Shown here: positions 39,130-49,296 of the stretch, piece by piece
Layout: each line of letters begins with the position of its first letter
How positions within the stretch are numbered: position 1 is the stretch's first letter
DNA from: Methyloversatilis discipulorum
Lineage (GTDB): Bacteria; Pseudomonadota; Gammaproteobacteria; Burkholderiales; Rhodocyclaceae
Direction: 5' to 3'
DNA length: 50,382 nt
Assembly (NCBI RefSeq): GCF_018780585.1
Contig: NZ_JADMJL010000033.1
Span: forward strand, 1-50,382
The notes under the pieces: generated by a model
The model's database searches: none
What the model was told of the DNA's origin: nothing
What the model saw: only the letters and a program-made list of their open reading frames with translations
Translations under genes and position numbers: made by a program

Positions 39130-40329
39130 CTATGCCGCCCGCCGCCCGAGCATCGCCCACAGCAGGCAACCGGCGCCCAGCGTGCCGAAGCCGAACATCC
39201 ATGCAAGCGGGACGGTCGCGCCGCCGCCGAGATCGAGCGCGGCACCGAACACCAGCGGCGCGACGAAGCCGGCGCCGAAGCCGCCCAGCGAGTACAGCGC
39301 CATCGCCGCGCCGCGCTGCGCCACCGGCGCGGCGTGCACCAGCCCTGCGGTGAGAGAGGCCGAGTCGGCCATCACGGTCACGTTGTACAGCGACAGCAGG
39401 ATGAGCAGCAGCCACCACGGTCCGCCGGCCGCGGCCCCGGCGACCCAGCACATGAGGCCCGACGCGATCATCATCCAGACGATCCAGCGCTGGCGTCCGA
39501 AGCGGCTGGCCGCCTCGTTGCCCAGTATGCTGGCGGGCTGCCCCAGCAGCATGACCAGCGCCGCCGCCTCGGTCGGCGCGAGCCGGGGCGTGCTTGCCGA
39601 CAGCGTCCAGCCAAAGGCGATGAAGGCGACCAGCCAGGAACGCAGGCCGAACAGTTCCCAGCAATGCACGGCATAGCCGCTGACCAGGCTGCGCACGCGC
39701 GGATGCGCCAGCACCGGGCCGAAGCGCGGCAGCCAGTGCGCTTCGTGCGCGGCCGGCGGCGCAACATGGGTGACGTTCAGCCAGACGAGCGCGGCGGCGA
39801 GCAGCGGGCCGATGGCCATCAGCGCCACCGCGATGTGCCAGCCGAGATGGCGGCCGAGCACGCCGGCCAGCAGCAGCGCGGCGCTGGTGCCGATGCCGAA
39901 GCTCGACGTGTAGAAGGCGATGTGACGGGTACCGGCGTCGTGCGGCACGCGGTCGGCCAGCACGCGCAGGCCGGGCATGTAACAGCCCGCCAGCCCGGCG
40001 CCGCTGAGCGCCTGGAAGAAAGCCGCGCTCCACAGCCCGTGCGCGGCGAAGGCGAAGCCGATCATGCCGAGCGCCATCAGCAGGTTGGACAGCACGAACA
40101 CGAGGCGCGCGTCGACGCGGTCCGTGGCGCCTGACAGGAAGGGCACGGCCACCATGTAGCCAAAGAAGAAGGCGCCGCCGATGAAGCCGGCTTCGGCGCC
40201 GCTGAGCGACCACAGCGCCGACAGTTCGGTCAGGAAGGACGGGTAGGCGGCGAGGCTGGTCATGCCCAGCACCTCGGCCGCGCACATCAGCAGCGTAAGG
40301 CGCGCGGTGCTGCCGGTGCGCACGCTCAC
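39130..40329 (-). CDS. MFS transporter
   Basis: 399 residues, twelve predicted transmembrane helices, major facilitator fold with a GATDRVDARLVF loop between helices 2 and 3. Substrate unknown. GTG start 40327-40329 overlaps the stop of the 56-residue gene upstream (GTGA), so the bio genes and this transporter are probably one transcript; a role in biotin or precursor transport is only a guess. Confidence 0.88.
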   Translation of the reverse strand: MSVRTGSTARLTLLMCAAEVLGMTSLAAYPSFLTELSALWSLSGAEAGFIGGAFFFGYMVAVPFLSGATDRVDARLVFVLSNLLMALGMIGFAFAAHGLWSAAFFQALSGAGLAGCYMPGLRVLADRVPHDAGTRHIAFYTSSFGIGTSAALLLAGVLGRHLGWHIAVALMAIGPLLAAALVWLNVTHVAPPAAHEAHWLPRFGPVLAHPRVRSLVSGYAVHCWELFGLRSWLVAFIAFGWTLSASTPRLAPTEAAALVMLLGQPASILGNEAASRFGRQRWIVWMMIASGLMCWVAGAAAGGPWWLLLILLSLYNVTVMADSASLTAGLVHAAPVAQRGAAMALYSLGGFGAGFVAPLVFGAALDLGGGATVPLAWMFGFGTLGAGCLLWAMLGRRAA

Positions 40330-40496
40330 TCGTCGCGCGACTTCAGCCAGGCCGCCTTCTGGCGGGCGCGCCCGGCCTTCTTGTCGGTACGCGCGTGCTC
40401 GCCGCCCTTGCGCATCAGCGCCGCCGTGGCCAGCGGGTTGCGCGGCTTCAAGGTGCGCCGCTTGCTGCTCAGCCGGGCAGCCGACTTCTCGTTCAT
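40326..40496 (-). CDS. Small basic protein, unknown function
   Basis: 56 residues, rich in Lys/Arg (MNEKSAARLSSKRR... ending WLKSRDE), no membrane segment and no cysteine. Its ATG overlaps the bioC stop (ATGA) and its stop overlaps the MFS start (GTGA), which argues for real, translationally coupled expression. It looks like a small RNA- or ribosome-binding protein, but I recognise no family. Confidence 0.6.
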   Translation of the reverse strand: MNEKSAARLSSKRRTLKPRNPLATAALMRKGGEHARTDKKAGRARQKAAWLKSRDE

Positions 40497-41395
40497 CGCC
40501 GACCTCCGCGCTCGAACTTGATGATGGCGCGACCGTCTTCGGTCTGCTTCGGCTCGCCGCGCCAGGCGTGTCCGTAGATGATTTCCATGGTTGCCGGCAG
40601 ACGGCCGTCGTCGAGCCTGCGCAGCAGCGCCGCGTCGAGCCGGGACCTCGCGCGCGGCGTCAGCAGCCCGCGCGGGCGCGTTGCCAGCGCACCGAAACTG
40701 CCGGTGTCGGCGAGATCGCGATAGAGATCGGCCGGCGACGCGAAGGTGAGCGTGATGTGCTCCATGTCCATCACCGGCTCGGCAAAGCCGGCCTCGACCA
40801 GCATGTCGCCCACGTCGTGCATGTCGATGAAGCGGTGCACGCGGCCGTGCAGGCCGGCCTCGACCAGCGCTGCGCGCAATTCCTGCAGCGTGTCCGGGCC
40901 CAGCATCGAGAACATGAACAGGCCGCCAACGCGCAGCGTGCGCTGCACCTCGCGCAATGCGACCGGCAGATCGGGCAGCCAGTGCAGCGCCATGTTGGAC
41001 CACACCATATCGTGGCTGCGCGGAGCGATCGGCAGCTGCGCGATGTCGGCCTGCACGACTGCGGTCTGGCTGCCGCCCAGCACGCCGGGCAGCCAGCGGC
41101 GCCAGCGCGGCGTGCGGGTGGCCGCGTGTGCCAGCATCGCCGCCGAACGGTCGAGACCGGTCATCAGTGCGTCGGGATAGCGCGCGCGCAAGGGCTGCAG
41201 GTCGGCGCCGCTGCCGCAGCCCAGATCGAGCAGGCGATGCGGTTTCAGCGTGACCAGATCGAGCCGCTCGGCCATCCGGCGGGCGACTTCCCGGTGCAGC
41301 ACCGCGGCGCTGTCGAAACGACCGGCGGCACGCTCGAAGCCGCGTGCGACTGCACGGGCGTCGAGCGCAAAGTCTGGCGGTACGGAAGAGGTCAT
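40493..41395 (-). CDS. bioC: Malonyl-ACP O-methyltransferase BioC
   Basis: Starts the pimelate moiety of biotin by methylating malonyl-ACP with SAM; 300 residues from ATG 41393-41395, which is preceded by GGGAGGT. The earlier in-frame ATG lies before that site. SAM-binding LLDLGCGSGADL and the MVWSNMALHWLPD block are typical. Downstream of bioB in the same direction, with a repeat-like element in the 91-bp gap. Confidence 0.9.
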   Translation of the reverse strand: MTSSVPPDFALDARAVARGFERAAGRFDSAAVLHREVARRMAERLDLVTLKPHRLLDLGCGSGADLQPLRARYPDALMTGLDRSAAMLAHAATRTPRWRRWLPGVLGGSQTAVVQADIAQLPIAPRSHDMVWSNMALHWLPDLPVALREVQRTLRVGGLFMFSMLGPDTLQELRAALVEAGLHGRVHRFIDMHDVGDMLVEAGFAEPVMDMEHITLTFASPADLYRDLADTGSFGALATRPRGLLTPRARSRLDAALLRRLDDGRLPATMEIIYGHAWRGEPKQTEDGRAIIKFERGGRR

Positions 41396-41420
41396 CGCCA
41401 CCTCCCGCGGCATCAGACGA

Positions 41421-41456
41421 CCCTCCTGTCGCTGCGCGACACCTCCCCGAGGGAGG
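41421..41456. repeat. Double-hairpin dispersed intergenic repeat
   Basis: Two adjoining palindromes: TGTCGC-TGC-GCGACA (41427-41441) and CCTCCC-CGA-GGGAGG (41442-41456), preceded by GACCCTCC. The TGTCGCTGCGCGACA core followed by CCTCCCC is, from memory, a frequently dispersed intergenic element in beta- and gammaproteobacterial genomes. Only one copy is in this window. A further stem AGCGCC/GGCGCT (41461-41466/41482-41487) reaches into the bioB stop region. Confidence 0.6.
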
Positions 41457-41486
41457 GCTTAGCGCCTTCGGGCGGCCGAGCGGCGC

Positions 41487-42467
41487 TCACGTCGAACGGA
41501 TACCCAGCCGCTCGAACAGACGGCGATCGTTCTCTGCCTGCGGATTGCCGGTGGTGAGCAGCTTGTCGCCGTAGAAGATCGAATTGGCGCCGGCGAGGAA
41601 GCACATCGCCTGCATTTCGTCGCTCATCAGTTCGCGCCCGGCCGACAGGCGGACATAGCTCTTCGGCATCGTGATGCGGGCGGCGGCGATGGTGCGCACG
41701 AACTCGAACGGATCGAGATCCGGCGTATCGGCCAGCGGCGTGCCTTCGACCTTGACCAGATTGTTGATCGGCACCGATTCCGGCGGCGTGTCCATCGACG
41801 CCAGCGTGGCGATCAGGCCGGCGCGCGCGCGGCGCGATTCGCCCATGCCGACGATGCCGCCGCAGCACACGTTCATGCCCGCTTCGCGCACCGCTTCGAG
41901 CGTGTCGAAACGGTCTTCCTGGGTGCGCGTGCCGATCACCTCGCCGTAGTAGTCGGGCGCGGTGTCGATGTTGTGGTTGTAGTAGTCGAGGCCGGCTTCC
42001 TTCAGCTTCTCGGCCTGGCCCTCGCGCAGCAGGCCCAGCGTGGCGCAGGTCTGCAGGCCGAGGCCCTTCACCGCCGAAATCATCTCGGCCACCTTCTCGA
42101 CATCGCGGTCCTTCGGACCACGCCAGGCCGCGCCCATGCAGAAGCGGGTAGCGCCTGCATCCTTCGCGGCACGGGCCGCTTCGAGCACTTCGTCGATCGG
42201 CATCAGCTCCTGGCTGGTGACGCCGGTGTCGTAGCGCACCGACTGCGGGCAGTAGCCGCAGTCCTCCGGACAGCCGCCGGTCTTGATCGACAGCAGCGTG
42301 GACCGCTGGATGGCATTGGCATCGAAGTTCTCGCGATGTACCGTCTGTGCGCGGAACATCAGATCGGCAAACGGCAGTTCGTACAGCGCCTCGACCTGTT
42401 CGGTGGTCCAGCGCTGGGGCGCTTGCGAACGGGAGGATGGCGGCAGATGGATGACCTGGGTGTGCAT
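41487..42467 (-). CDS. bioB: Biotin synthase
   Basis: Radical-SAM enzyme that inserts sulfur into dethiobiotin; 326 residues. The radical-SAM cysteines are in [13 protein letters not shown] (CX3CX2C); the 2Fe-2S ligands lie in the downstream conserved blocks ([27 protein letters not shown]). Divergent from comF by 23 bp. bioA, bioD and bioF are not in the window. Confidence 0.97.
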   Translation of the reverse strand: MHTQVIHLPPSSRSQAPQRWTTEQVEALYELPFADLMFRAQTVHRENFDANAIQRSTLLSIKTGGCPEDCGYCPQSVRYDTGVTSQELMPIDEVLEAARAAKDAGATRFCMGAAWRGPKDRDVEKVAEMISAVKGLGLQTCATLGLLREGQAEKLKEAGLDYYNHNIDTAPDYYGEVIGTRTQEDRFDTLEAVREAGMNVCCGGIVGMGESRRARAGLIATLASMDTPPESVPINNLVKVEGTPLADTPDLDPFEFVRTIAAARITMPKSYVRLSAGRELMSDEMQAMCFLAGANSIFYGDKLLTTGNPQAENDRRLFERLGIRST

Positions 42468-42490
42468 GAGTACAAGACGGGCGCACGCGA

Positions 42491-43270
42491 ATGCGTCAGA
42501 ACGGCGAAGCCGCCATTTTCTTCGAAAACAGGCCCTTCATGTTGCAGCGCGTGATCGGCGGCACGGCGCGCCGTGTCCTTGACCTGCTGCTGCCGCAGGA
42601 CTGCAGGCTGTGCGGCCTGCCTGCCGGCAAGGCGCTGCTGTGTGACGGCTGCCGCGACGAGCTGCCGCGACTGCCGGCGGCGCACTGCCCGGTGTGCGCG
42701 CTGCCGGTGCCGACGGCACAGGTGTGCGGCCGCTGTCTGAAGCATCCGCCAGCCTTCGACGCGACGCTGGCCGTGTGGGCCTACGCCGAGCCGGCCGACG
42801 GGCTGATCCACGCGTTGAAGTTCCGCGCCCAGCTGCCGCTGGCCGGGCTGTTCGCCGATGCGCTGCTGGCGCTGGGCCTGCCACCGGCCGACCTGCTGCT
42901 GGCGATGCCGCTGCATCCGCGGCGGCTGGCCGAACGCGGTTTCAACCAGTCGGTCGAGATCGGCCGCCTGCTGGCTCGACGTGCGCAGCTGCGCTTCGAC
43001 GCCTTCGGCCTGGAGCGCCTGCACGACACGCCACCGCAGCGCGACCTCGCGTGGTCGCAGCGCAGGCGCAACGTACGCGGCGCCTTCGCGCTGCACGCCG
43101 AGGTCGCCGGGCTGCATGTCGCGGTGATCGACGACGTGCTCACCACCGGCGCCAGCCTGCACGAGGTCGCCCGCGTGCTGAAGGCGGGCGGCGCGCTGAC
43201 GGTGACCAATCTGGTGCTGGCGCGCACGCCGAAGCTGCGCGGCCCGCGATTCAATGGCAACAGACCCTAG
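42491..43270 (+). CDS. ComF-family phosphoribosyltransferase-like protein
   Basis: 259 residues. N-terminal double zinc finger ([28 protein letters not shown]), then a type I phosphoribosyltransferase fold with the PRPP loop [14 protein letters not shown]. ComF/GntX proteins take part in DNA uptake in competent bacteria; here, with pilBCD elsewhere in the window, transformation is possible but not shown. Divergent from bioB, its stop overlaps the LysR stop (CTAG). Confidence 0.9.
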   Translation: MRQNGEAAIFFENRPFMLQRVIGGTARRVLDLLLPQDCRLCGLPAGKALLCDGCRDELPRLPAAHCPVCALPVPTAQVCGRCLKHPPAFDATLAVWAYAEPADGLIHALKFRAQLPLAGLFADALLALGLPPADLLLAMPLHPRRLAERGFNQSVEIGRLLARRAQLRFDAFGLERLHDTPPQRDLAWSQRRRNVRGAFALHAEVAGLHVAVIDDVLTTGASLHEVARVLKAGGALTVTNLVLARTPKLRGPRFNGNRP

Positions 43271-44187
43271 CGCGCCTCGTTCGCCTGCTGGAAGTAGTCG
43301 ATGAAGGCGCGCAGGCGTTCCGGCATCTGCGCCCGGCTCGGGAAATACAGGTGTATCGCCGACATCGGCATCGCGACATCGGTCAGCACGGCACGCAGCG
43401 TGCCGCGCGCGAGATCGTCGGCGACCAGCGAATCCAGCGTCTGCACCATACCCAGGCCGCGGCGCGCCAGATCGATTTCGGCTTCGGCGTCGTTGACGAT
43501 GTAGCGACCATCGACCTCGACCTCGAGCGGCCGGCCGTCGCGCTGGAATATCCAGCGCATCGTGCGACCGCTCGACGCGTAACGGTAGCGCACGCATTCG
43601 TGGCGGCCGAGATCGTCCACCGACTGCGGCGGCGGCCGCTGCGCCAGATAGTCCGGCGCGGCGACGGTGATCATGCGGTTGGGCCCGCCGATGCGCACCG
43701 CCACCATGTCGGCCTCTATCGTGTCGGTCAGGCGCATGCCGGCGTCGAAGCGCTCGGCCACGATGTCGGCCAGCCCGTCGTCCAGCGCCAGTTCCAGCTG
43801 CACATCCGGATGACGCACCGCGAATCCGGCCAGATGCGGCGCGATCAGCACGCGATAGGCCGGGCGCGGCATATTGATGCGCAGCGTGCCGGTGACCCGC
43901 CCCTGCGACTGGGCCAGGCTGTCCAGCGCCGCGCCCAGTTCATCCAGCCCGACGCGCACGCCGTCGTAGAAGCGCTCGCCCTCTTCGGTCAGCGACACGC
44001 TGCGCGTCGTGCGGGTGAGCAGTCGCACGCCCAGCCGCTGTTCCAGCGTGCGCACGCTCTGTGACAGCGCCGATGCCGACACGCCCAGTTCGGCCGCCGC
44101 ACGGGTGAAGCTCGCATGCCGTGCCACGCACTCGAAAGCGCTCAGCGCCGGCAGCATGGCGGGCTCCAGTTTGAAGTTCTGCTTCAT
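43267..44187 (-). CDS. LysR-family transcriptional regulator
   Basis: 306 residues from ATG 44185-44187; the far longer open frame upstream is antisense to the molybdenum hydroxylase gene and has no meaning. N-terminal winged helix (residues ~9-68, SFTRAAAELGVSASALSQSV) and a periplasmic-binding-like effector domain (~95-300). Divergent from the molybdenum hydroxylase operon, which it most likely controls in response to the substrate (inference). A candidate operator is at 44236-44257. Confidence 0.9.
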   Translation of the reverse strand: MKQNFKLEPAMLPALSAFECVARHASFTRAAAELGVSASALSQSVRTLEQRLGVRLLTRTTRSVSLTEEGERFYDGVRVGLDELGAALDSLAQSQGRVTGTLRINMPRPAYRVLIAPHLAGFAVRHPDVQLELALDDGLADIVAERFDAGMRLTDTIEADMVAVRIGGPNRMITVAAPDYLAQRPPPQSVDDLGRHECVRYRYASSGRTMRWIFQRDGRPLEVEVDGRYIVNDAEAEIDLARRGLGMVQTLDSLVADDLARGTLRAVLTDVAMPMSAIHLYFPSRAQMPERLRAFIDYFQQANEAR

Positions 44188-44235
44188 ATGGCTTGAAAGA
44201 TTACCCCGTCGATCTAAAAAAACAAAGCGACTATG

Positions 44236-44257
44236 TTTCGCACTGTGTCGTGCGAAA
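44236..44257. promoter_or_regulatory. Candidate LysR operator (22-bp dyad)
   Basis: Perfect inverted repeat TTTCGCAC-TGTGTC-GTGCGAAA in the 171-bp divergent gap, about 50 bp upstream of the LysR start and 100 bp from the operon start. A weak promoter for LysR (TTGTTT, 16 bp, TAATCT on the minus strand) lies between it and the gene. The dyad is seen; binding is inferred. Confidence 0.55.
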
Positions 44258-44358
44258 GCGCGGGCACACCCCGCCCCGGTCAACGAGCGCGACGACGCCT
44301 CGCCCCGATGCGCCGCCTTTGATTCGCCCGCGGGTTTCCGCAGTACGGAGGTATCCCC

Positions 44359-46521
44359 ATGAACATCATTGCCCCCAGCACGGGCCTGAGCCGACGCAGC
44401 TTCCTGAAGCTGGGCGCGGCCGCCGGTGGCGGCCTGCTGATCGAACTGAACCTGCCGGGCGCACGTGCGCTGGCCGCAGAGGACGCACGCTTCGAACCGA
44501 ACGCCTTCATCCGCATCGGCCGCGACGGCGTGGTCACTCTGGTGATGCATAAGGTCGAAATGGGCCAGGGCACCTACACCGCCATCCCGCAGCTGATTGC
44601 CGAAGAACTCGACGTGCCGCTGGACGCGGTGAAGCTGGAACACGCGCCGCCGGACCCGAAGTACGCCGACCCCATCATCGGCGCCCAGATCACCGGCGGC
44701 TCGACCTCGATACGCGGCGCCTGGAAACCGATGCGCGAAGCGGGCGCGACCGCGCGCACGCTGCTGGTCCAGGCGGCGGCGAAGAAGTGGAATACCGACG
44801 CCGCCAGGCTCACCACCCGCGACGGCACGGTGATCGACGCAGCCGGCGGACGCCGCGCCGGCTACGGCGAACTGGTGGATATCGCCGCCACGCTGCCGGT
44901 GCCCACGGCCGTAACGCTGAAGGACCCGAAGGACTTCCGCCTGGTCGGCAAGCCGGTGCGCCGCATCGACGCCGCCGGCAAGGTGAACGGCAGCGCACGC
45001 TTCGGCATCGACGTCGTACTGCCCGGCATGAAGGTGGCCACCGTCGCCGCCTCGCCGGTGTTCGGCGGCACGCTGGCCGGTGTCGACGACGCGGCCGCGC
45101 AGAAGGTGAAAGGCGTGCGCCAGGTGGTGAAGCTGGACAACGCGGTGGCCGTCGTCGCCGACCACATGTGGGCCGCCAAGCAGGGCCTCGCCGCCTGTGC
45201 GCCGCGCTGGAAGGACGGCGCACACGCCAAGCTCGACACCGCGCAGATCTTCGCTCACCTCGAAAAGTCGTCCGAAGGTCCGGGCGCCATCGCCCACAGG
45301 GCCGGCGACGCGGCGACCGCGATGAAGACCGGCGCCCGCCGCGTCGACGCCATTTACCGCCAGCCCATGCTGGCGCACGCGACGATGGAGCCGATCAACT
45401 GCACGGTCGACCTGAAGGCCGATGGCCTGGACGTCTGGGTCGGCACCCAGGTGCCGGGCATCGCGCAGGCGGTGGCCGCGCAGACCGCCGGCCTGAAGCC
45501 CGAGCAGGTACGCATCCACAACCATCTGCTGGGCGGCGGTTTCGGCCGTCGGCTCGAAGTCGATTTCATCGCCCAGGCGGTGGCCATCGGCAAGCAGGTG
45601 CGCGGCCCGGTCAAGGTCGTATGGACGCGCGAGGAGGACATCCAGCACGACATGTATCGCCCGCCCTATCTCGACCGCATCAGCGCAGCGGTCGATGCGA
45701 AGGGCATGCCGGTGGCGTGGACGCACCGCATCGCCGGCTCGTCCATCATGGCCCGCTTCTTCCCGCCGGCCTTCAAGGACGGCGTCGATCCGGACGCGGT
45801 CGATGGTGCGGTCGAACTGCCTTACGCGATCCCGGCGATGCAAGTCGAGTACCAGCAGGTCGAGCCGCCGGCGGTACCGACCGCCTTCTGGCGCGGCGTC
45901 GGGCCGACCCGCAACGGCTTCGTGGTCGAGGGCTTCATCGACGAACTCGCCGCGGCCGCCGGACAGGACCCGGTGGCCTACCGCCGCGCGCTGGTCAAGG
46001 ACGCCCGCACGCGCGCCGTGCTCGATCTGGCGGCGGAGAGGTCCGGCTGGGGCACGCCGCTGAAGGCCGCCGCCGGTACGCGCGCCGGCCGTGGCATTGC
46101 ACTGATGCACGTGTTCGGCAGCCGTGTCGCCCAGGTGGCCGAAGTCGAGGTGAATACCGACAACGAGGTGCGCGTACGCCGTGTCACCTGTGTCATCGAC
46201 TGCGGCTTCGCGGTCAATCCGCTCACCGTCGCCGCACAGATGGAGGGCGGCATCATGTTCGGCCTCACCGCTGCGCTGTGGAACGAGATCACGCTGGCTG
46301 ACGGCCGCGTTCAGCAGAGCAATTTCCACGACGTGCGCATGATGCGGATGAACGAAGCGCCGCGGATCGACGTCCACATCGTGCCCAGCGCCGAAGCGCC
46401 GGGCGGCGTCGGCGAACCCGGCACCTCGGTGGCGATTCCGGCCGTGGTGAACGCGGTGTTCGCCGCCACCGGCCAGCGCGTGCGCACGCTGCCGATCGCC
46501 GGGCAGTTGAAGACCACCTGA
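44359..46521 (+). CDS. Molybdenum hydroxylase large subunit 1 (IorB-like, Tat-exported)
   Basis: 720 residues of the xanthine dehydrogenase/aldehyde oxidase family, isoquinoline 1-oxidoreductase beta type. Tat signal [10 protein letters not shown] (residues 11-20). Molybdopterin cytosine dinucleotide-binding region follows ([38 protein letters not shown]), and the catalytic glutamate is in GGVGEPGTS near the C-terminus. Oxidises an aldehyde or N-heterocycle with water as oxygen source; the substrate cannot be told. First gene of the operon. Confidence 0.9.
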   Translation: MNIIAPSTGLSRRSFLKLGAAAGGGLLIELNLPGARALAAEDARFEPNAFIRIGRDGVVTLVMHKVEMGQGTYTAIPQLIAEELDVPLDAVKLEHAPPDPKYADPIIGAQITGGSTSIRGAWKPMREAGATARTLLVQAAAKKWNTDAARLTTRDGTVIDAAGGRRAGYGELVDIAATLPVPTAVTLKDPKDFRLVGKPVRRIDAAGKVNGSARFGIDVVLPGMKVATVAASPVFGGTLAGVDDAAAQKVKGVRQVVKLDNAVAVVADHMWAAKQGLAACAPRWKDGAHAKLDTAQIFAHLEKSSEGPGAIAHRAGDAATAMKTGARRVDAIYRQPMLAHATMEPINCTVDLKADGLDVWVGTQVPGIAQAVAAQTAGLKPEQVRIHNHLLGGGFGRRLEVDFIAQAVAIGKQVRGPVKVVWTREEDIQHDMYRPPYLDRISAAVDAKGMPVAWTHRIAGSSIMARFFPPAFKDGVDPDAVDGAVELPYAIPAMQVEYQQVEPPAVPTAFWRGVGPTRNGFVVEGFIDELAAAAGQDPVAYRRALVKDARTRAVLDLAAERSGWGTPLKAAAGTRAGRGIALMHVFGSRVAQVAEVEVNTDNEVRVRRVTCVIDCGFAVNPLTVAAQMEGGIMFGLTAALWNEITLADGRVQQSNFHDVRMMRMNEAPRIDVHIVPSAEAPGGVGEPGTSVAIPAVVNAVFAATGQRVRTLPIAGQLKTT

Positions 46522-46600
46522 TTTCCGTTTGAACTGCGGGCACCGCCCGCGCATTCCAACCACCACCGGCGGCCCGACCGCCATCGATGAGGGCTCAACC

Positions 46601-47059
46601 ATGGCAACGATCAATCTGAATGGCCGCGACGTCGCGGTCGACCTGCCCGACGACACCCCGCTGCTGTGGGCGCTGCGCGACGGCCTGAACATGACCGGCA
46701 CCAAGTTCGGCTGCGGCATCGCCATGTGCGGCGCCTGTACGGTGCACGTCGACGGCCAGGCTACGCGCTCCTGCGTGACGCCGATCTCGGCCGTCGCCGG
46801 CAAGAAGATCACCACCATCGAATCGGTCGGCGAAGCCAAGGTCGGCGCTGCCGTGCAGGCCGCCTGGCAGAAGCTGGACGTGGTGCAGTGTGGCTACTGC
46901 CAGTCCGGCCAGATCATGTCGGCCACCGCGCTGCTCGCTTCGAACCCGAAGCCGTCCGACGCCGACATCGACGCCGCGATGAGCGGCAACGTGTGCCGCT
47001 GCGCCACCTATGTCCGCATCCGCGCGGCCATCCACGAAGCCGCCAAGTCACTGGCCTGA
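46601..47059 (+). CDS. 2Fe-2S subunit of the molybdenum hydroxylase (IorA-like)
   Basis: 152 residues from ATG 46601. N-terminal plant-type 2Fe-2S cluster ([16 protein letters not shown] ... SCVTP) and a C-terminal four-helix 2Fe-2S domain ([10 protein letters not shown] ... [12 protein letters not shown]). It takes electrons from the molybdenum site. No export signal of its own, so it is presumably carried to the periplasm bound to a Tat-exported large subunit. It lies between the two large-subunit genes. Confidence 0.95.
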   Translation: MATINLNGRDVAVDLPDDTPLLWALRDGLNMTGTKFGCGIAMCGACTVHVDGQATRSCVTPISAVAGKKITTIESVGEAKVGAAVQAAWQKLDVVQCGYCQSGQIMSATALLASNPKPSDADIDAAMSGNVCRCATYVRIRAAIHEAAKSLA

Positions 47060-47070
47060 GGAGCGCACAG

Positions 47071-49281
47071 ATGAATTTCCGCATCGAGAATGCATTCCAG
47101 ACCACCCGCCGCGGCTTCCTCAAGGGCGGCGCCGGGCTGGCACTCGCCATCGTCGCGCCGACCGTTGCACTGGCCGAGGTCGGCGGTCCCGGTCACGCCG
47201 GCAGCGCGATGGTCGACGGCGAGTTCTCGCCGAACGCCTTCCTGCGCATCGGCACCGACGGCACGGTCACCGTGGTGTCGAAGCACCTCGAAATGGGTCA
47301 GGGCGTGTACACCGGCCTGGCCACGCTGGTCGCTGAGGAGCTGGATGCCGACTGGTCGCGCGTGACGGTCGAGGGCGCGCCGGCCGACGCCAAGCGCTAC
47401 AGCAACCTGTTCTGGAAGGCGCAGGGCACCGGCGGCAGCACGGCCATCGCCAACTCCTACGAACAGATGCGCCGCGCCGGCGCCACCGCGCGCGCCATGC
47501 TGGTGTCCGCCGCCGCACAGCAGTGGAAGGTGCCGGCGTCGCAGATCACGGTGAAGAACGGCGTCGTGTCGCACGCCGCCAGTGGCCGCAAGGCCGGCTT
47601 CGGCGAACTGGCCGAGGCGGCGGCGCAACTGCCGGTGCCGGCCAACGTGAAGCTGAAGAATCCGAAGGACTTCACGCTGATCGGTCGCAGCGCACCGCGC
47701 GTGGACAGCGTCGCCAAGACCACCGGCCGCGCCACCTTCACCCAGGACGTGAAGCTGCCGGGCATGCTGGTCGCCGTGGTCGCCCACCCGCCGCGCTTCG
47801 GCGGCCGGGTGAAGTCGGTCGACGACAAAGCGGCCCGCGCGATCAAGGGCGTGAATGACGTCGTCGTCATCCCGAACGGTGTGGCGGTGCTCGCATCCGA
47901 CTACTGGACCGCGAAGAAGGGCCGCGACGCGCTGAAGGTCGAATGGGACGAGGCGCAGGCCTTCCGCGGCAGCAGCGACGCCATCGTCGCCGACTACCGC
48001 GAACGCGCGAAGACGCCCGGGCTGAACGCACGCAACGACGGCAACGCCGAGGCCGCGCTGGCCAAGGCGGGCACGGTGATCGAGGCGGAATACGTGTTCC
48101 CCTACCTGGCGCACGCGTCGATGGAGCCGCTGAACTGCGTCATGAAGCTGGAGAACGGTGAATGCGAGGTGTGGAACGGCGAACAGCTGCACACGGTCGA
48201 TCAGTTCTCGCTCGCCAAGACGCTGGGCATCGAAGCCGACCGCGTGAAGCTGAACATGGTGTATGCCGGCGGCAGCTTCGGCCGCCGCGCCAACCCGCAG
48301 TCGGACTACCTGCTCGAAACCGCGCAGATCGTGAAGGCGATCAACGGCCGCGCGCCGGTCAAGCTGGTGTGGAGCCGTGAGGACGACATGCGCGGCGGCT
48401 TCTATCGCCCGATCTACCTGCACCGCGTGCGCGCCGCGCTCGACGCCAAGGGCATGCCGGTCGCCTGGCAGCAGCGCATCGTCGGCCAGTCCATCATCGC
48501 CGGTTCGCCGTTCGAACCGATGCTGGTCAAGGACGGCGTCGACATCACCTCGGTCGAGGGCGCGTCCACGCTGCCCTACGCCATTCCCAATCTGAACGTG
48601 GACCTGCACACCACCAACGCTGACGTGAAGGTGCCGGTGCAGTGGTGGCGTTCGGTCGGCTCGACCCATACCGCCTACGCGACCGAACTGTTCATCGACG
48701 AGCTGGCGCTGAACGCCGGCAAGGATCCGGTCGCCTACCGCATGGCGCTGCTGAAGAAGCACCCGCGCCACGCCGGCGTGCTCAAGCTGGCCGCCGACAA
48801 GGCCGGCTGGAACAAGCCGCTGGCGCCGGCCGCCGACGGTGCGAAGCGCGGCCGCGGCGTCGCCGTGCATGAATCGTTCAACAGCTTCGTCGCCGAGGTG
48901 GTCGAGGTGACAGTGCAGAAGGACGGCAGCTTCAAGGTCGACCGCGTGGTCTGCGCCGTCGATTGCGGCGTGGTCGTTAACCCGGACGTGGTGAAGGCGC
49001 AGATGGAAGGCGGCATCGGCTACGCGCTGGCCGCCGCGCTGACCGGCTCGATCACGCTGAAGGACGGCGTGGTCGAACAGTCCAACTTCAACGACTACCC
49101 GGTGCTGCGCATCAACGAAATGCCCAAGGTCGAGGTGCATATCGTGAAGTCGGCCGCCGCGCCCACCGGTGTCGGCGAACCGGGCGTGCCGCCGCTGGCC
49201 CCGGCACTGGCGAGCGCGCTGCGTGCGGCGACCGGCAAGGTGATCCACACGCTGCCGATCGGCGAACAGCTGCAGGCCTGA
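47071..49281 (+). CDS. Molybdenum hydroxylase large subunit 2 (IorB-like, Tat-exported)
   Basis: 736 residues from ATG 47071, a clear paralogue of the first large subunit: same PNAFxRIG start, EMGQG, GTGGSTAIANS, GGSFGRR and catalytic GVGEPGVPP. Tat signal RRGFLKGGAG (residues 13-22). Differences around the substrate pocket (AGGSFGRRANPQSD instead of [12 protein letters not shown]) suggest a different or broader substrate. Starts 11 bp after the 2Fe-2S gene. Confidence 0.9.
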   Translation: MNFRIENAFQTTRRGFLKGGAGLALAIVAPTVALAEVGGPGHAGSAMVDGEFSPNAFLRIGTDGTVTVVSKHLEMGQGVYTGLATLVAEELDADWSRVTVEGAPADAKRYSNLFWKAQGTGGSTAIANSYEQMRRAGATARAMLVSAAAQQWKVPASQITVKNGVVSHAASGRKAGFGELAEAAAQLPVPANVKLKNPKDFTLIGRSAPRVDSVAKTTGRATFTQDVKLPGMLVAVVAHPPRFGGRVKSVDDKAARAIKGVNDVVVIPNGVAVLASDYWTAKKGRDALKVEWDEAQAFRGSSDAIVADYRERAKTPGLNARNDGNAEAALAKAGTVIEAEYVFPYLAHASMEPLNCVMKLENGECEVWNGEQLHTVDQFSLAKTLGIEADRVKLNMVYAGGSFGRRANPQSDYLLETAQIVKAINGRAPVKLVWSREDDMRGGFYRPIYLHRVRAALDAKGMPVAWQQRIVGQSIIAGSPFEPMLVKDGVDITSVEGASTLPYAIPNLNVDLHTTNADVKVPVQWWRSVGSTHTAYATELFIDELALNAGKDPVAYRMALLKKHPRHAGVLKLAADKAGWNKPLAPAADGAKRGRGVAVHESFNSFVAEVVEVTVQKDGSFKVDRVVCAVDCGVVVNPDVVKAQMEGGIGYALAAALTGSITLKDGVVEQSNFNDYPVLRINEMPKVEVHIVKSAAAPTGVGEPGVPPLAPALASALRAATGKVIHTLPIGEQLQA

Positions 49282-49296
49282 CCGGCGCATCGCCCC

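Noticed and set aside
44188-46839. Upstream extension of the LysR frame to a 1190-codon protein
   Set aside because: The added part is antisense to large subunit 1; the LysR family start at 44187 is clear.
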